Shown: one piece after another, positions 1 through 12,214 of the stretch | How the letters are laid out: each line of letters opens with the position of its first letter | How positions within the stretch are numbered: position 1 is the stretch's first letter | Assembly (NCBI RefSeq): GCF_024679245.1 | Contig: NC_090172.1 | Coordinates: 44,716,054-44,780,053 of the forward strand | Direction: 5' to 3' | DNA from: Pseudorasbora parva | Taxonomy: Eukaryota > Chordata > Actinopteri > Cypriniformes > Gobionidae | Length of the DNA stretch: 64,000 nt | Notes under the pieces: generated by a model | What the model saw: the letters and a program-made list of their open reading frames with translations, nothing else | Told to the model about the DNA's origin: nothing | The model's database searches: none | Position numbers and translations under genes: made by a program

Positions 1-2884
1 CATTATAATAATCCTGTTAATTTTTGATTGTCTTTTTCACAGAACTGGCATCAAAAAACAAACAAAACAAAACTATACCATTGAAATAAACAAAAACATT
101 TTTTAACCAATAAAATACATATACATTCATAACAGCACTCAAAAATCATTGCACCACAATTCAGTGAAACGAGATGGAAGAAACAGCCTTTCTGAAATCA
201 CATCAAGTAGCGCCACTCTTCTTCAGAAGAGACAGGAAAAGGCCAAACAATAATCAAGAAATGGGCTGAAATTGTGATTAAAAAAAGATGAATATGAAGA
301 GAAAAAAAGGATTAGACAGCTCGAGGGACAGAATGAAGACGCCTGACTCTAGTTTATACGCCTTGATTTTGACCTCTTGTGGAAAAATTCCAGTCTTTAC
401 TCTATATAGTCCTAACAACAATCTCAAACAAACACAGAGATACACTCAGACCCCTAGAACTAAAGCACAGGCAGATGAGACATGATGTCTGCAAACGTCT
501 ATCTAACACAGATAACAGAGCAGCTATAAACACAGAAAACTGGTTTCAGCACCCCTCCTACAGCCTGACGCGACACTTTGTCTCCAGTCCTTTTACCAGA
601 TTGACAGAGATAAAGCAAACAAAACACACAAGTATGCAAATACACACGCATTGTAAAAGCAAGGAAGATTTATTACATGGAGGCCTTTATGCTTGTTCAT
701 ACACTTGCTTCTGGCAAGATAATAATCAGAATGGGATGAAAGTAAAGACTTTTCTTAAAAATGGATTCTCTTGCTTTTAATGAACCCCTAAAAAAACAAA
801 AACAAATGTAAATAATTAGGCCTTATGGCAAGTTCTTTTATAAGGATACATTTTCCATTCGACTGGACAGTCAGCAACATAACAGAACAAAATGCAGGGG
901 TCTCAAGATACTTTTTTAATACTGAATTACATTTAACAAAACACGGTGAGTGCCAACTGCCAAGTCTGCCTCAGACATAGGCCAGAGTTCAGATTTAGTG
1001 ATATGGAAATTAAAATAAATATATGCATTTAAAAAAAAAAATAAGTTGATAATTTTCTCAGGTTCATGAGACAAGAGGAAAAAAGAGACATGAACCTTTA
1101 GTGTTTGCGTGCATGTAAGAAAGTGCTTTGAGTTGAGAGTGAGATCTTATTGAGTTGAATTCCTCTTATTGAATGAGAATAAAAAGGCTCACACAGAAGC
1201 GTCTCTCTTGAGTGGCTGTCTGGTTTCCGACACTGAGCAGAGCCACTCTATGAGTCCAAAGCCCATCTGACTTCAAGTGTCTCTCTTGTCTTAGACAGCC
1301 TCCAATAAATGGGACAAACATACATACCCCTGCACGTACACACTCAGATCTCCCTAACACTGCTTCAGAACAACAACAAATAAAAACATTTATAATTCAT
1401 AAAATTCCCTCAGGCATAAAAGGAGAGGAAAAGACGTAGTTTGCTATCATCTGAGAGACATTTATTGGTTTTTAACTTTATAGGGCTTTTATGTTGGGAA
1501 CGATTAAACACATTGAAACATTTTTAATTCTGCAGAGCAAAGAGACGTTTCAATAACATGCAAGCTGATCCCAGTCTTCTTACTTTCCTTAACAGCACTC
1601 CAGTGTATTCACATTACAGATAAATAGTGAGGGACGGGAAAGTGTAAAAGAAGTCACTGTGTTGTGCAAGAATGAAACATTATGAAAGATCTTGTTTAGC
1701 TATGTAATATTTTTTGCTCCAAACATCAATTTTTCTGTTTCGTTGTACAAATTGCTACCAAACCACAGCAAAATATATCCTAGAACCACAGTAAAAAAAC
1801 AAACATTGAGGTGTTATATACAAGTTTCCATGCGAGTGTTTTAGAGCTAAGCTAAATTTACTAGACATCCTGACAAAATGTTAAATGCTGTAGGCTTTAA
1901 AAACAATTTGATTAATTTGAATTAATTATTTTTTTAATACGTGAATTTTATAATGAATGATGCAATGACTGACCCAAAGACTTCACTTCTTTCATTACTG
2001 GATGAAGTATGTATTTATTTTATTTTTATGAATCCCTTAACCCTAATCCTTTCCTTGCACTTTGTAACAATTCCTTGCTCAGCCCTTAAATTGTAATACT
2101 TTTTTTTTTGTCCAGAAAGCTTATTTTATTATTTATATTATTTATTTTGATAATATTCTTTCTATTTTTAATGCAGTTTTTTTATTATTATTTTGTATTA
2201 TTATATTTACCTTTAAATTACTAGATTTTATCAATAAATAATAAATACATATTCATTTAAGCACATTATTTGACCTTTAATTCAAAATAACTAACAATTT
2301 AATGCAAAACACTTTTAATTAAGCTCAAAAAATCTTGCATTGGGTATCTTCGCCGGCCTCTTGTTGAAAAAAGATAATATAAACTCATATTTCCTTACTT
2401 TTGCCACTAGATGGCATATAGCTATATGGAGCAATACTATGGTCATAAAGTCAGCTTTTCTTTAGTATGCATTTAAGATACACATGTAGACATTAAATAA
2501 TATATATTTTTAGCATTTTTAGTTTGAATGTTGAGCATTTTTAGGTTTTTCTATGTGTACTGAAGCATTCCTTGCACTCTTTTCATTCCTATGGGGGTCA
2601 AATTGAACCGCAAGGGAATGATGTGTTACTTTTTTAAATTTACCCACAAAACTCCTTGAATCCAGTCATTTTTTTGTGCGCACTTGTCTTAGGTCTTAGA
2701 CAACTTCAATGAAATCTTATAAAAAAAAGTTAAAAAGTTTCAAGTCAAAATGTCCCAAGTGAAGGATGAGGGTTAAATGAATGATTCAATGACAATTAAA
2801 TTTTTTAAAACAGTCACTTGTCACCACCTACTGGTGGAAAGCAAAGTACTTCAAAAATGTGATTTTCTCAATTTTAAACCCTAT
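1..2884. other. AT-rich unique DNA, no gene seen
   Basis: No convincing exon or repeat family was found. The open frames at 288-485 and 379-780 overlap each other, have no recognisable domain and read low-complexity AT-rich DNA. The stretch 2100-2330 is especially T- and A-rich. It is probably intergenic or intronic. Confidence 0.6.
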
Positions 2885-2891
2885 CATAGAC

Positions 2892-3155
2892 CAACACGAT
2901 CTCATGGTCATGCGTATAAATAGTACGAGTGGGAAATCTCATGGAATGGATACGCCAAAATGGGTTTTGGCGTGCATATGATACGCACTTTATGGCGTGC
3001 ATATGACACGCTCTTGGGTAGGTTTAGGGTGGTGGGGTGGGGGGTTCGTATGTATAATAAGCCATAAAGTGCGTATCATATGCACGCCAAAACTCATTTT
3101 GGCGTATACATTCCAAACTCGTACTATTTATACGCATTTCCGTGAGTTCGGGCTC
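2892..3155. mobile_element. Palindromic non-autonomous element, copy 1
   Basis: A 264-bp imperfect palindrome starting CAACACGATCTCATGG. Its arms contain repeated tatacgcc / ggcgtgcatatgatacgc motifs on both strands around a G-rich centre (ggtttagggtggtgggg). It is flanked by the 7-bp direct repeat CATAGAC at 2885-2891 and 3156-3162. Two further copies lie at 25031-25311 and 31339-31655. The centre is nearly identical between copies, so the small open frame at 2997-3185 is a repeat translation and not a gene. A 7-bp duplication with a palindromic body indicates a cut-and-paste DNA transposon derivative; the superfamily is unresolved. Confidence 0.8.
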
Positions 3156-3162
3156 CATAGAC

Positions 3163-3253
3163 ATATGTATTTATATCCCAACTAAAAACTTCTGTGGTCA
3201 TTTGAATCATTAGTCACAATGGGTAATGGTGAAAAGGGAGCGAGGACTAAGAA
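3163..3253. other. Short unique spacer
   Basis: About 90 bases between the palindromic element and the putative LTR; nothing recognised. Confidence 0.5.
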
Positions 3254-3659
3254 TGGGTTTTATTTAAAAACAAAATAAAATAAACACAAACAAAATACCC
3301 ATGAGGGGAAAATCAAACAGAACATAATACATACTAGTGACCAGAAGAAAAACGAACACAATGCAGGGAGCAACAAAACAGGAACAGACGACATACCAAC
3401 GATAACGAACCAGCACAGGACTGAACACACAAGGAGATTAAATAGGGGGCAAACAATGCAGGTAAAGGGGAAGAACAGGTGGGGCAAATAAACCAAAAAT
3501 CAGATAACAAAGAGGGGTGGGGTCAAGACCATAGACAGGAGAGCACATGACACAAGGACTAGCCATGTGCTCACACCAAACATGACAAAACACCAGCACA
3601 TGCACAGAAAAGAACAAAAACCCAACATGTGCTATACAAGACAAGACAGACATGTGACA
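3254..3659 (-). mobile_element. Putative solo LTR
   Basis: On the minus strand this 406-bp block begins TGTCACATGTCTG and ends AATAAAACCCA, so it has the TG...CA ends of a long terminal repeat. It contains a ctatttaatctcc TATA-like segment, T-rich stretches and a terminal poly(A)-type signal. I see no second copy, internal coding region or matching 4-6 bp duplication, so it would be an old solo LTR. The minus-strand frames at 3260-3496 and 3438-3653 are T-rich hydrophobic translations of it. It could instead be the tail of another retroelement. Confidence 0.4.
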
Positions 3660-5174
3660 GTTATAACAGAGAAATAATGATGGAAAAGACTGTTTGACTT
3701 ACACATGACAACTGCTCTCTCAGGATCAGCGACATCAACACAGATTTCAATGTTCGCTGCGAGTGTACTTGTCAAAGATTTAATAGACATAGCCGAATGG
3801 ATGTCAATTAGGAACAAGATCACGTGGGGGTCTGAATCATGATTGCAATATTTCAATTAATTTAGCAGCTCTAGTGTTTTGAGGCATTGGAAATGTAGGA
3901 AGAGTTTATTATACAGTATATGGACATTATATTAATACCTGAACCGCCTTGTAGCAAGTACTAAAAACAGATTATTGTGACTGAATTAGGCTCCATTTTA
4001 CCTAGGCCTACTACAATTCAAGAAAATGTCATTATACATTGAAAAAGAGAACAATCCCACACAAAAAAACACTTAATGTTTTCATTTGTTATGCGATGCT
4101 TTATCTTTGCCCTTTTTCTTAATCTCGCTCTCATGATTGCACTTCTGACACAAAGAAAGCAATTTTGCCAGAAACCATCTCCACTTCCTCCTGTTTAGCC
4201 TTTTCCCATTGGAAAGAACTAATGAAGGGGCAAATGAAGGTGTTATGACAGCCTAGAATTTATCACGTCATCGCACAAACAGCATGAGCTGAATGAACAA
4301 AGAGGTGACAACGAGAAAGAGACCTGGGCTCAGAGAGAAACAGAGAGAGACAGAGAAAGCATATTTCAGATGGATCCAAATCCCCAGCATTGTTGTCATA
4401 CAAAGCAGGCATTTGGCTAGGCCACTGGCTTCAACTAGCTCCTGCGGAGCTGAGGAGTCTGTCTGAAGTCTCTCTGTCGCTTCCTTTTCTCATCTCTGGT
4501 GGCCATTTGCTTTGACAGTTGAGACACAACCGAGTCTGAATTTATTCTGAGCAAGTCCTGTCATTAAAATTGCCTTGTAAACAAATTTGCCTCTATCAGT
4601 CGTGTTTTTATGATGAAGCTATGAATAAGTCAAGAATACTGAGGCAGACCAGCTCAGATAGCAAATTCCAAGTGACATTTCTAGTTAACTAGGCCTGAAG
4701 GAAGAGTTATCCTAATTTGTCGGCTCTACGGGGAGGATGAGCCAAAGCAGAGGTTTGTAGGGCACTTTTACTCCCTTTCCACCAACATGGTTCCAGTGTG
4801 GGTTGAGACTGCAGAGACGCGATGAGTCAACGGCTGGTTTCACTCTCAGAGCATCAGCCAAACGCCTTGAAAGACACCTCAATTTAACAACTTTTCCCTC
4901 TGTGCATTTCAACAGTGAGTTTCTTTTTCTCTGTTCTTGGCATCACTGCAACATGTTCAACAGCTGCCAAACTAGAAACTGCCAAAGTATGTCAACTTGT
5001 TTTTTTATGATGCATTTCTTTTATGAATGAAGAGTTTATGTTGTTGGACATCAAAAATATGATGTATAGAAATAACAACATTATAAAACAAGAACAATAA
5101 GAGATTATGAATTGAACATGCACACACAGACAATGACAACAATAAACATTTAAAAGACAATAACACAATGTTTA
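3660..5174. other. Unique DNA with conserved-looking patches
   Basis: No repeat family recognised. Around 4100-4300 and 4500-4610 the composition is balanced and rich in AT-core words (CCATTGG, CATTAAAATTG, GTAAACAAA), unlike decayed transposon DNA. The frames at 4712-4912 (minus) and 4803-5030 (plus) have no domain. Possible regulatory DNA; no direct proof. Confidence 0.4.
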
Positions 5175-5340
5175 GCACTTTATTTTACAGTCCTGTTCCG
5201 GATGTACATGCTGTACTTATTATAACAATTACAATATAAGGGTTATAAGTAGGTAATAACCCTGAACTGACCCCTAAACCCAACCTTTAGATTTGTAGTT
5301 GCCTTATATTACCAGTCATTTCTTTGGTAACTAAAATAGG
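5175..5340. mobile_element. Degraded hAT-type MITE fragment
   Basis: The left side reads agcactttattttacagtcc and the interior has the cctgaactgacccctaaaccc type of motif common in fish MITEs with a GTAACACTTTATTTT terminus. The right terminus is not clear. Recognition is by resemblance only; better-preserved relatives lie at 47455-47797 and 60306-60483. Confidence 0.3.
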
Positions 5341-5721
5341 TTCAACAGGTAAACAGGGATTTTAGTGCCTCTCTACTGTCAAAACCACAAAACCATAATG
5401 GAATAAGAGAAATACCATGGTAACTCTTTATAGGCTAAGGAATTGCTCATATTAACCAAAAGTCAGTTTTTACATCTATTATACAATATTTTTACCCAAT
5501 AATGCCACTTGAAGAAAAAACAACCATAACCATTGAGAAAATATTATAATATCTAGAATTTGTTTAGCTATTCCAAGCATTATAAAATGATAAATACATT
5601 AAACAATTTTCATTTCGGTGCATTACTAGGAACATTAACATCATCAACAACAAAAACATGCTATTGCTACGTCCTAAAAAAAACAACTGGTACTTTTTTA
5701 TGGTTTAGTGAATGTAAGTAG
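5341..5721. other. Unique AT-rich DNA
   Basis: No gene or repeat family recognised; A- and T-rich sequence. Confidence 0.5.
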
Positions 5722-6485
5722 TTACGGAAGAGGATTAGGACCAAGCTAAAATAAAAAAAATAAAAAACGCATATTGAGATTAAAGTCATTATAATGCAAG
5801 ATTAAACTCGTTAAATTTCGAGGAAAAAAGTCGAGATACAATCGTGAGAATAAACTAATTAAATATCAAGAATATGGGTGGTTGTGTTCTGAGAAAAAAA
5901 ACGCGAAAAAACGCACAAAAAAAAATCTGCAAACAGCTTTCCAAGAGTCAGCTTATAAATCATGTCTCATGAAAGGAACTTTCATTGTAGTTCCAAGTGT
6001 ACAACGATCATAGAATTCTTGCCAGAAGGTACTATATACATCTCGAAGAACCTCTGACCCACAGCCAGCTTCCTCTGAAGTGTCAGGCAATAAGTGTCTA
6101 AATGCCAGTTGCCTGGTCAAGTTGCTTGCAAATTATAATTATAATTCTGTCAAAATTAGCTAAAGTTGATAGTATTTCTTTGTTACTGAAAGAAAGTCTG
6201 AAATATAGCTTGACTAAGTGATTCAACTCTGCCATGTCCTCTATCAGTATAGGCTATGCAATGAACACTGATCGAATGCGTTTATTCTCAAGATTTTATT
6301 TCAACTTTTTTTCTCGAAATTGAACACACGTTTCTTCTCTCGAAACACAACAACTTTATTCTCGAAATAGTATCTAGACTTTTTTTCTTGAAATTTACAG
6401 AGTTTAATCTCGCATTATAATGACTTTAATCTCAAAAACGTTTTTTTTTTTTTTTTTTAAGCTTGGCCCTAATCATCTTCCGTAA
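5722..6485. mobile_element. Foldback element with TTACGGAAGA ends
   Basis: The left end (gttacggaagaggattagga then ccaagct) is matched by the reverse complement at 6466-6485 (agcttggccctaatcatctt then ccgtaa). The inverted similarity extends about 150 bp inward: attaaagtcattataatgc on the left pairs with gcattataatgactttaat on the right, and both arms carry repeated ttctcgaaat / atttcgag words. It has no coding capacity, so it is a 764-bp non-autonomous element. No clear target duplication was found. Confidence 0.75.
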
Positions 6486-7575
6486 ATAGCTGCTGAATGT
6501 TCTCCTAAAGTAACATTTTTTTTTTTGCAGATAGCTCTGATGAGTTTGGCAACAAATTAGTTATGTTTTCCCATTTCTCTCTTACTCAATCAGTGTTTCT
6601 GTCTGTCGTTCTTGTTCGCTCTGCCTCACACGGATGTGCCCTGACAGCCTCGCATGACTGAGGGCGAACAGAGAAAGAGATGGAGAAGATGAAGAAAGCA
6701 GAAATGAGACACAGACAGATCGTGAGATACAGAAACTGGGGCTGAGGGAGGATGTCAGAACTTGGGAGATTGTTCACGTCAGCATTCTGGAGCTTCTGGC
6801 TTTGAAGAGTCTCTCTCATGGCAGGCTGAAGTGACAGACACGCCTTGTACAGAAAAAAATGTTCAAGCCACAATTCGTTATAAACCAGTGTGTCGAAGAA
6901 ATGAGGGAAAGATGCATGAGATGAATGAGAGAAAAAGAAGAGGAGACAGTTGTTGAGATATTTACATGCTCACCATTTAGCTTTGTTTGTAAAGCAAGCT
7001 TCAAATGCATCTACTTCTTGCTGATAGCTGATAACAAACACCTCAGCTCTAGCCTTATCTGAACCTGCAGCTGTCATGCCAGATGATATTTTTGAACATT
7101 TACAATATATGGTGATGATATAAATTAACAAAAAAAACTTTGAGGACGCTGAAATTATATTTAAGGGTTTATTGGTCGCATCAAGTTTCCTAAAAATCTT
7201 AATAAAAAAATCTGTGTGACTTGCAGATAATAGTGTCTAGAATTTAAAATTAGATCGAAAAATGGCATTTGAGGTCAAAGCGTTCTGTTACAATGAATAA
7301 ATTTAAAACTAATGCAACACTGCCCTCAAAAATGTTCATATATTAAAATGTTCATATAAAATATTTCAATTAATTACACTGACTTTTTAATTTGTGCATT
7401 CAAATGGGGGAAAATCCATTCATAGTTATACTTTGTAAGCAATGTGAAAATGTCTTTACGATCAGTAATTTACATTAAATATTTTCAATCAAAACAGCAA
7501 TATTGGCAAACTGGTAGAATCCACACAAACACATTTGTTTTTCTTGAATGTAGGAAAATTCCATAGGCGTAGTGG
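6486..7575. other. Unique DNA, no gene seen
   Basis: Open frames at 6586-6873 and 6816-7010 (minus) and 6762-6956 (plus) overlap on opposite strands and none shows a domain. The patch 6590-6950 is purine-rich (gagagaaaaagaag). No repeat family recognised. Confidence 0.5.
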
Positions 7576-7579
7576 TTTT

Positions 7580-7837
7580 TATACTGTACAGACTGTATTT
7601 CCTATCTCCCTACACTGGCCCTGCCCCTAAACCTACCCATCATAGGAAACATTCTGCATTTTTAATTTCTAAAAAAATCATCTAAAAAATCATCCTGTAT
7701 GATTTATAAGCATTTTGAAAAATGGGGACATGGCCAATGTCCTCATATTTCACCCTCTCCTTGTAATACCCATGTCATACTCATGTCATTATAGACATTT
7801 GTATCTTCATATTTCACGAAAACATGCCCCATGCCCC
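7580..7837. repeat. Dispersed repeat fragment
   Basis: The segment tttttatactgtacagactg ... cccctaaacctacccatcat ... gggacatggccaatgtcctc resembles a repeat I associate with many fish genomes. It runs up to the broken left edge of the Tc1-like relic. The frame at 7715-7903 crosses into the transposon and is not a gene. Identification is from memory of the motif, not from a second copy here. Confidence 0.4.
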
Positions 7838-7880
7838 AGCCATTCGCTGAAATCATTTAAGTTAATTTTTTTCACATTAA

Positions 7881-8797
7881 AGGACAACTCCGGTGAGAAA
7901 TGAACCTAGGGGTAATTAACAGATGGTTACAGAGTAGATCGTTCTCTGGGATGCGTTTTCATGGAAATTGAATGTAAAGAGTTTTATCTTTAAAAACAGA
8001 TTAGCTTATAACACTAGTCTATCGGGCACAGAGTAGTGAAATTAAATCGCTAGTTAATGCCACTAACAAGGCTAAAAATAGCCTCACACTAACACAGTAG
8101 CATAATGAGGGTCCCTACATGCAAACCGAAGCATTGAGAACTTTGTAAGAGTACAAACAGTTTAATAAGAAGACAGTTTATAGACAGTGCATTACGCGTT
8201 CACGGACAGGCGCCATCTTGGAAAACAGTCTTGACTCATCGAGCGACGAGAGCTCTGCTAAGTGATGAACTGTGACTTGGAATCTCATATGGTCCGTTGT
8301 TTCCGGAAGAAAACACTGAACACAACAGAGAAAATAAAAAAATAAATAAAAAAATGTCCATGTTATTACATTTCACAAACTTAATTCCTATCGACCAGCT
8401 CACTTAGAACAGCGCTCGTAGATCGATTCATCGAGACTGTTTTTCGAGATGGTGCCTGTCCGTGAACGCGTAAGGCACTATGTTTACAACGTATCTTCTT
8501 ATTAAACTGTTTGTACTCTTACAAAGTTCTCAATGCTTCGGTTTGCATGTAGGGACCCTCATTATGCTACCGTATTAGTGTGAGGCTATTTTGAGCCTTG
8601 TTAGTTGTATTAACTAGCGATTTAATTTTACCACCCTGTGTCTACCCTATGCCCCATAGACAAGCGGCATAAGCTAATCTGTTTTTAGAGATAAAACTCT
8701 TTTCATTCGATTTTCAAGAAAACGCATCCCAGAGAACGATCTACTCTGTAACCATCTGTTAATTACCCCTAGGTTCATTTCTCACCGGAGTTGTCCT
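7881..8797. mobile_element. TTAA-flanked foldback element (AGGACAACTCCGGTG ends)
   Basis: A 917-bp element with inverted arms of roughly 350 bp each; the ends AGGACAACTCCGGTGAG and CTCACCGGAGTTGTCCT pair perfectly. It is flanked by TTAA at 7877-7880 and 8798-8801. Removing it and one TTAA rejoins the two halves of the Tc1-like left inverted repeat (cacattaa + atgttcacacagc against attaatgtacacacagc in the right repeat). It has no open frame of note, so it is non-autonomous. TTAA duplication is shared by piggyBac and Kolobok; the AGG terminus fits Kolobok better, which is inference. Confidence 0.85.
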
Positions 8798-9069
8798 TTA
8801 AATGTTCACACAGCACCCCATATTGAAAGAAAATCACAGAATTCTTCATGTTTGCAGATTTATTAAAAAAGAAAACCTGAATACCACATGGGCCTAAGTA
8901 TTCAGACCCTTTGCTGTGACACTCATATATTTATCTCAGGTGCTGTTAATTTCTTCTGATCATCCTTGAGAGGGTTCTACACCTTCATCAGCTGTGTTTG
9001 ATTATACTGATTGGACTTGATTAGGAAAGCCACACACCTGTCAATATAAGACCTTACAGCTCACAGTGC

Positions 9070-9700
9070 ATGTCAAAACAAATGAGAATCATGAGGTCAA
9101 AGGAACTGCCCGAAGAGCTCAGAGACAGAATTGTGGCAAGGTTACAAAAAATATTCTGCTGCACTTAAGGTTCCTAAGAGCACAGTGGCCTCCATAATCC
9201 TTAAATGGAAGATGTTTGGGACGACCAGAGCTAGAGCTGGATACCTAGAGCTGGCTAACTGAGCTATCTGGGTTGAGGAGCATTAGTGAGAGAGGTAAAG
9301 AAGAACCCAAAGATCACTGTGGCTGAGCTTCAGAGATGCAGTTGGAAGATGGGAGAAAGTTGTAGAAAGTCAACCATCACTGAAGCCCTCCACCAGTCAG
9401 GGCTTTACGGCAGAGTGGCCCAACGGAAGCCTCTCCTCAATGCAAGGCACATGAAAGCCCTCATGGAGTTTGCTATAAAAACACCTGAAGGACACCAAGA
9501 TGGTGAGAAATAAGATTCTCTGATCTGATGAGACCAAGATAGAACTTTTTTGGCCTCAATTCCAAGCGTTATGTGTGGAGAAAACCAGGCACTGCTAATC
9601 AGCTGTCCAATACAGACCCAACAGTGAAGCATGGTGGTGGCAGCATCATGCTATGGGGGTGTTTTTCAGCTGCAGGGACAGGAAGACTCCAACAACGTTT
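9070..9700 (+). pseudogene. Tc1-like transposase fragment (N-terminal half)
   Basis: The DNA-binding part of a Tc1-family transposase remains. The helix-turn-helix region lies around 9110-9210 (ELPEELRDRI-like in broken frames), followed by the open frame 9286-9513 with KNPKITVAELQ and HMKALMEFA. Then come remnants of the [10 protein letters not shown] region near 9520-9560 and [19 protein letters not shown] near 9627-9680, spread over several frames. These signatures are known from Sleeping Beauty-type Tc1 transposases. Frameshifts, stops and the internal deletion after about 9700 remove the second catalytic Asp and the Glu of the DDE triad. It cannot encode an active enzyme. Confidence 0.8.
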
Positions 9701-10016
9701 ACCATCTAACCTGACATAACTGTAGAGGATCCTCAAATGAAAAACTTGTTGCTTTTTTCACAAAAAGACTGTACTAGATCAAAAGGTTGCTTCTACTAAA
9801 TACAGAGCAAAGGGTCTGAATATTTAGGACCACGTGATATTTCAATTTTATTTTTATTTTTTATAAATCTGCAAAAATGTGAACAATTCTGGGTTTTCAT
9901 GTCAATATGGGGTGCTGTGTGTACATTAATGAGAGAAAAAATTAACTTAAATGATTTAAACAAATGGCTGCAATACAACAAAGAGGGAGAAGTTTAAGGG
10001 GGTCAGAATACTTTCC

Positions 10017-10018
<2 letters not shown>

Positions 10019-10102
<84 letters not shown>
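10019..10102. repeat. (TA)42 microsatellite
   Basis: An uninterrupted 84-bp TA run directly abutting the right end of Tc1-like relic A. The YIYIYI frames on the minus strand are its translation. Confidence 0.98.
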
Positions 10103-10109
<7 letters not shown>

Positions 10110-12057
10110 GTAAAATAAAAATAATTATATACATAAGGTGACCCACACAACTACATGAAATTAAATTAAAGCATATTTTTAGAAATATTTTAAAATTCAA
10201 CAGTAGACTTTATTTGTTATGATCACTCTTGACAGTGTATTGCGTAAGTGCCTGCTTTTATTTGTAACGCACTTTTCACAATAGGTCTATGTGTTGTGTC
10301 AAAGTAGCTTAGAAGAAAATGGGAGGAAATTGCACGACAACAAAAAAGAGAACCAGACACATCTTAAGATGACAAAAGAGCAATCAAGATGACTTAAAAA
10401 CTATATAACTGTCTCCCATGTAACATAAAGCGACAAAACCATACACAAATCCTTAACCTGTTGCCAGAGTTCTACCATGACCCATAATTACTTCAGTTAC
10501 ATAAAGTTAAAAATTCTAAAGAAAATAGGGCCTAATGTCATATTCCGGTCTCATAACTTCTCAGCTGATTTATGGGATGCAGCATAACAGCTGAACATTA
10601 GTGGGAAAAGAGAGAAAGATATAGAGGGAAAGACAGCATGAGGAAATGCGTTCACTATTCATTTGTTACAGAGGGAGTGCACGAGGGCACAACTTATACA
10701 CAAAAACAAGCCGCAAGCCGCATCTCTATCTCTGTCATAAATTATGGATGTTGTCTGATGTCTCCTAACTGCTGTGAAGCTCTCAAGGGGGCCTTCTCAG
10801 CGGCAGGCCTGGCAGAAGAGCTGAACTTATAATACAGAGCCTTACCCTCTCAATGTCAGCTGCAGCACAGGGAGTGCTGCTCAAAAGCATAGGTCATGGA
10901 CTTGTGCAGCAGTGATAAAACATTACTGTAAGATCAGCACACTTTATTCATTGTATGCTTTTAGTATGATTTACATTATAATTAGTAGTACTTGCTAAGG
11001 GCAAATAATATCACTATAACTTATGCACAAAAGTTTTTTTAGAGTACCGACATGTGAGAAGTGAGGGAGCGTTCCCAGTTATACGCCCTCACTTCTCACA
11101 AGATAAGAAGTATAAAAAGTATAAAAAGTTTTGATTGATTTCAGATTAAAATATAGAAGTGCCGGAAACGCACTTCTATAAGGTTCTGTTGTTGAGTTTT
11201 CTGAATGTTCAGCTGTTTGCACAGTAAAACAAACACGTGGAAAAAGTATTTTTAACGGGTCACAGACACTCGTCAATTGTATTTTTATGAAATGCCAATT
11301 CAATATTATAATCTTAGTAAAATCTTAATATATAATCAGTTAACGGTTAATAATCTATTATCGAGCATCCGTTGTCAGTCAGGAAAATTAACCGAAATGA
11401 GCATCCCTTGTTTTAGCAATTGAGAAAAACTGTAAAGCTGCAGTCCATAACTTTTTGTGCTCTAGCGGTTAATAAACAGATATGCATGCATGTAGTCTAG
11501 TGGAAGAACATTAAAGCCAGATCTACTTCTCTCTGTTTATGTTTACGGCGAGTCACGCAGCTCCTCTGCAGTGGTTCATACCAGACCGGTCTGAAATAGT
11601 CCCAATATAAACACTTATTATAAGTGTACCATCATTATTCAGGATAAAACAAAAACACAGTCTGGAAAGTGGATTCATGCTATACAATCCAATGTTGTTG
11701 TTAACACAAAATTTAAATTTGTCATATCGAAATTTGTCATATCGCCCAACCCCTACCCTACTCCTACCATGGCAAATGCATTATAATTTTGTAGACTTTG
11801 ATGAAATCTTGAGGCATCACTGTTTATAATTAGCTGGCCCTTTACATTAACTAACCCAATGAAAAGATTACTTTCAACACAGGAAGCACTGACATAAACA
11901 GGAAACTGCAGTTCGGCAAATTTTTTTCAGCAGAGTCAGCTGATGAGACCGTAGAGAAATAACATTATAAAAGCTTTATTTAAGCACTATATTCAGCTGG
12001 AACATACAGACATGCACAATAGAACCACAATAATAAACCTGGATATACAGACATACA
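10103..12057. other. Unique DNA with one perfect stem-loop
   Basis: No gene recognised. The plus frame 10638-10832 and minus frame 11079-11303 carry no domain. The segment 10540-10900 is of balanced composition (ctcagcggcaggcctggcag) and could be conserved noncoding DNA. A 15-base word (aaatttgtcatatcg) is directly repeated near 11715-11745. Confidence 0.45.
11054..11099. repeat. Perfect 14-bp inverted repeat
   Basis: GTGAGAAGTGAGGG at 11054-11067 is the exact reverse complement of CCCTCACTTCTCAC at 11086-11099, with an 18-base loop. It is not part of a repeat family I recognise and has no downstream T-run. Confidence 0.8.
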
Positions 12058-12214
12058 ATTTGATCTTGATAGATTGATAGTACTAGTTAAAAAATAATAA
12101 TAAAAAAAGCCTTTTTACCATTCAATATATATACATCCTGTGTGTTAGTTGAATGGTAAAAAGTTTTTTTAATAGTTTTTTTAAACTAGTACTATCAATC
12201 TAGCAAGATCAAAT
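12058..12214. mobile_element. Short hairpin MITE-like element
   Basis: Left arm atttgatcttgatagattg then atagtactagtt pairs with right arm aactagtactatcaatcta then gcaagatcaaat. Inner parts pair as ctttttaccattcaa / ttgaatggtaaaaag around a short AT-rich loop. It is about 157 bp and non-coding. No clear target duplication was seen. Confidence 0.75.

Larger units (their letters stand above)
7838..10019 (+). mobile_element. Tc1-like transposon relic A (split and deleted)
   Basis: The right inverted repeat (about 9780-10019) reads gcaaagggtctgaatattta ... atggggtgctgtgtgtac ... gggggtcagaatactttcc. Its reverse complement is found in two pieces on the left: cagccatt...aaatcatttaagttaatt at 7838-7876 and cacacagcaccccatattg...tattcagaccctttgct at 8808-8915. 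The pieces are separated by the foldback element at 7881-8797. The outermost left tip is missing. The element sits directly against a (TA)n run, consistent with TA targeting. An internal deletion removes the transposase C-terminal half. Confidence 0.85.

Noticed and set aside
288..780. Two overlapping plus-strand frames of 65 and 133 codons
   Set aside because: No domain, lysine- and asparagine-rich reading of AT-rich DNA, no splice or promoter context.
3260..3653. Cysteine/phenylalanine-rich minus-strand frames that look like membrane proteins
   Set aside because: They lie within the putative LTR and come from its T-rich strand.
9956..10200. YIYIYI frames on the minus strand
   Set aside because: Translations of (TA)42.
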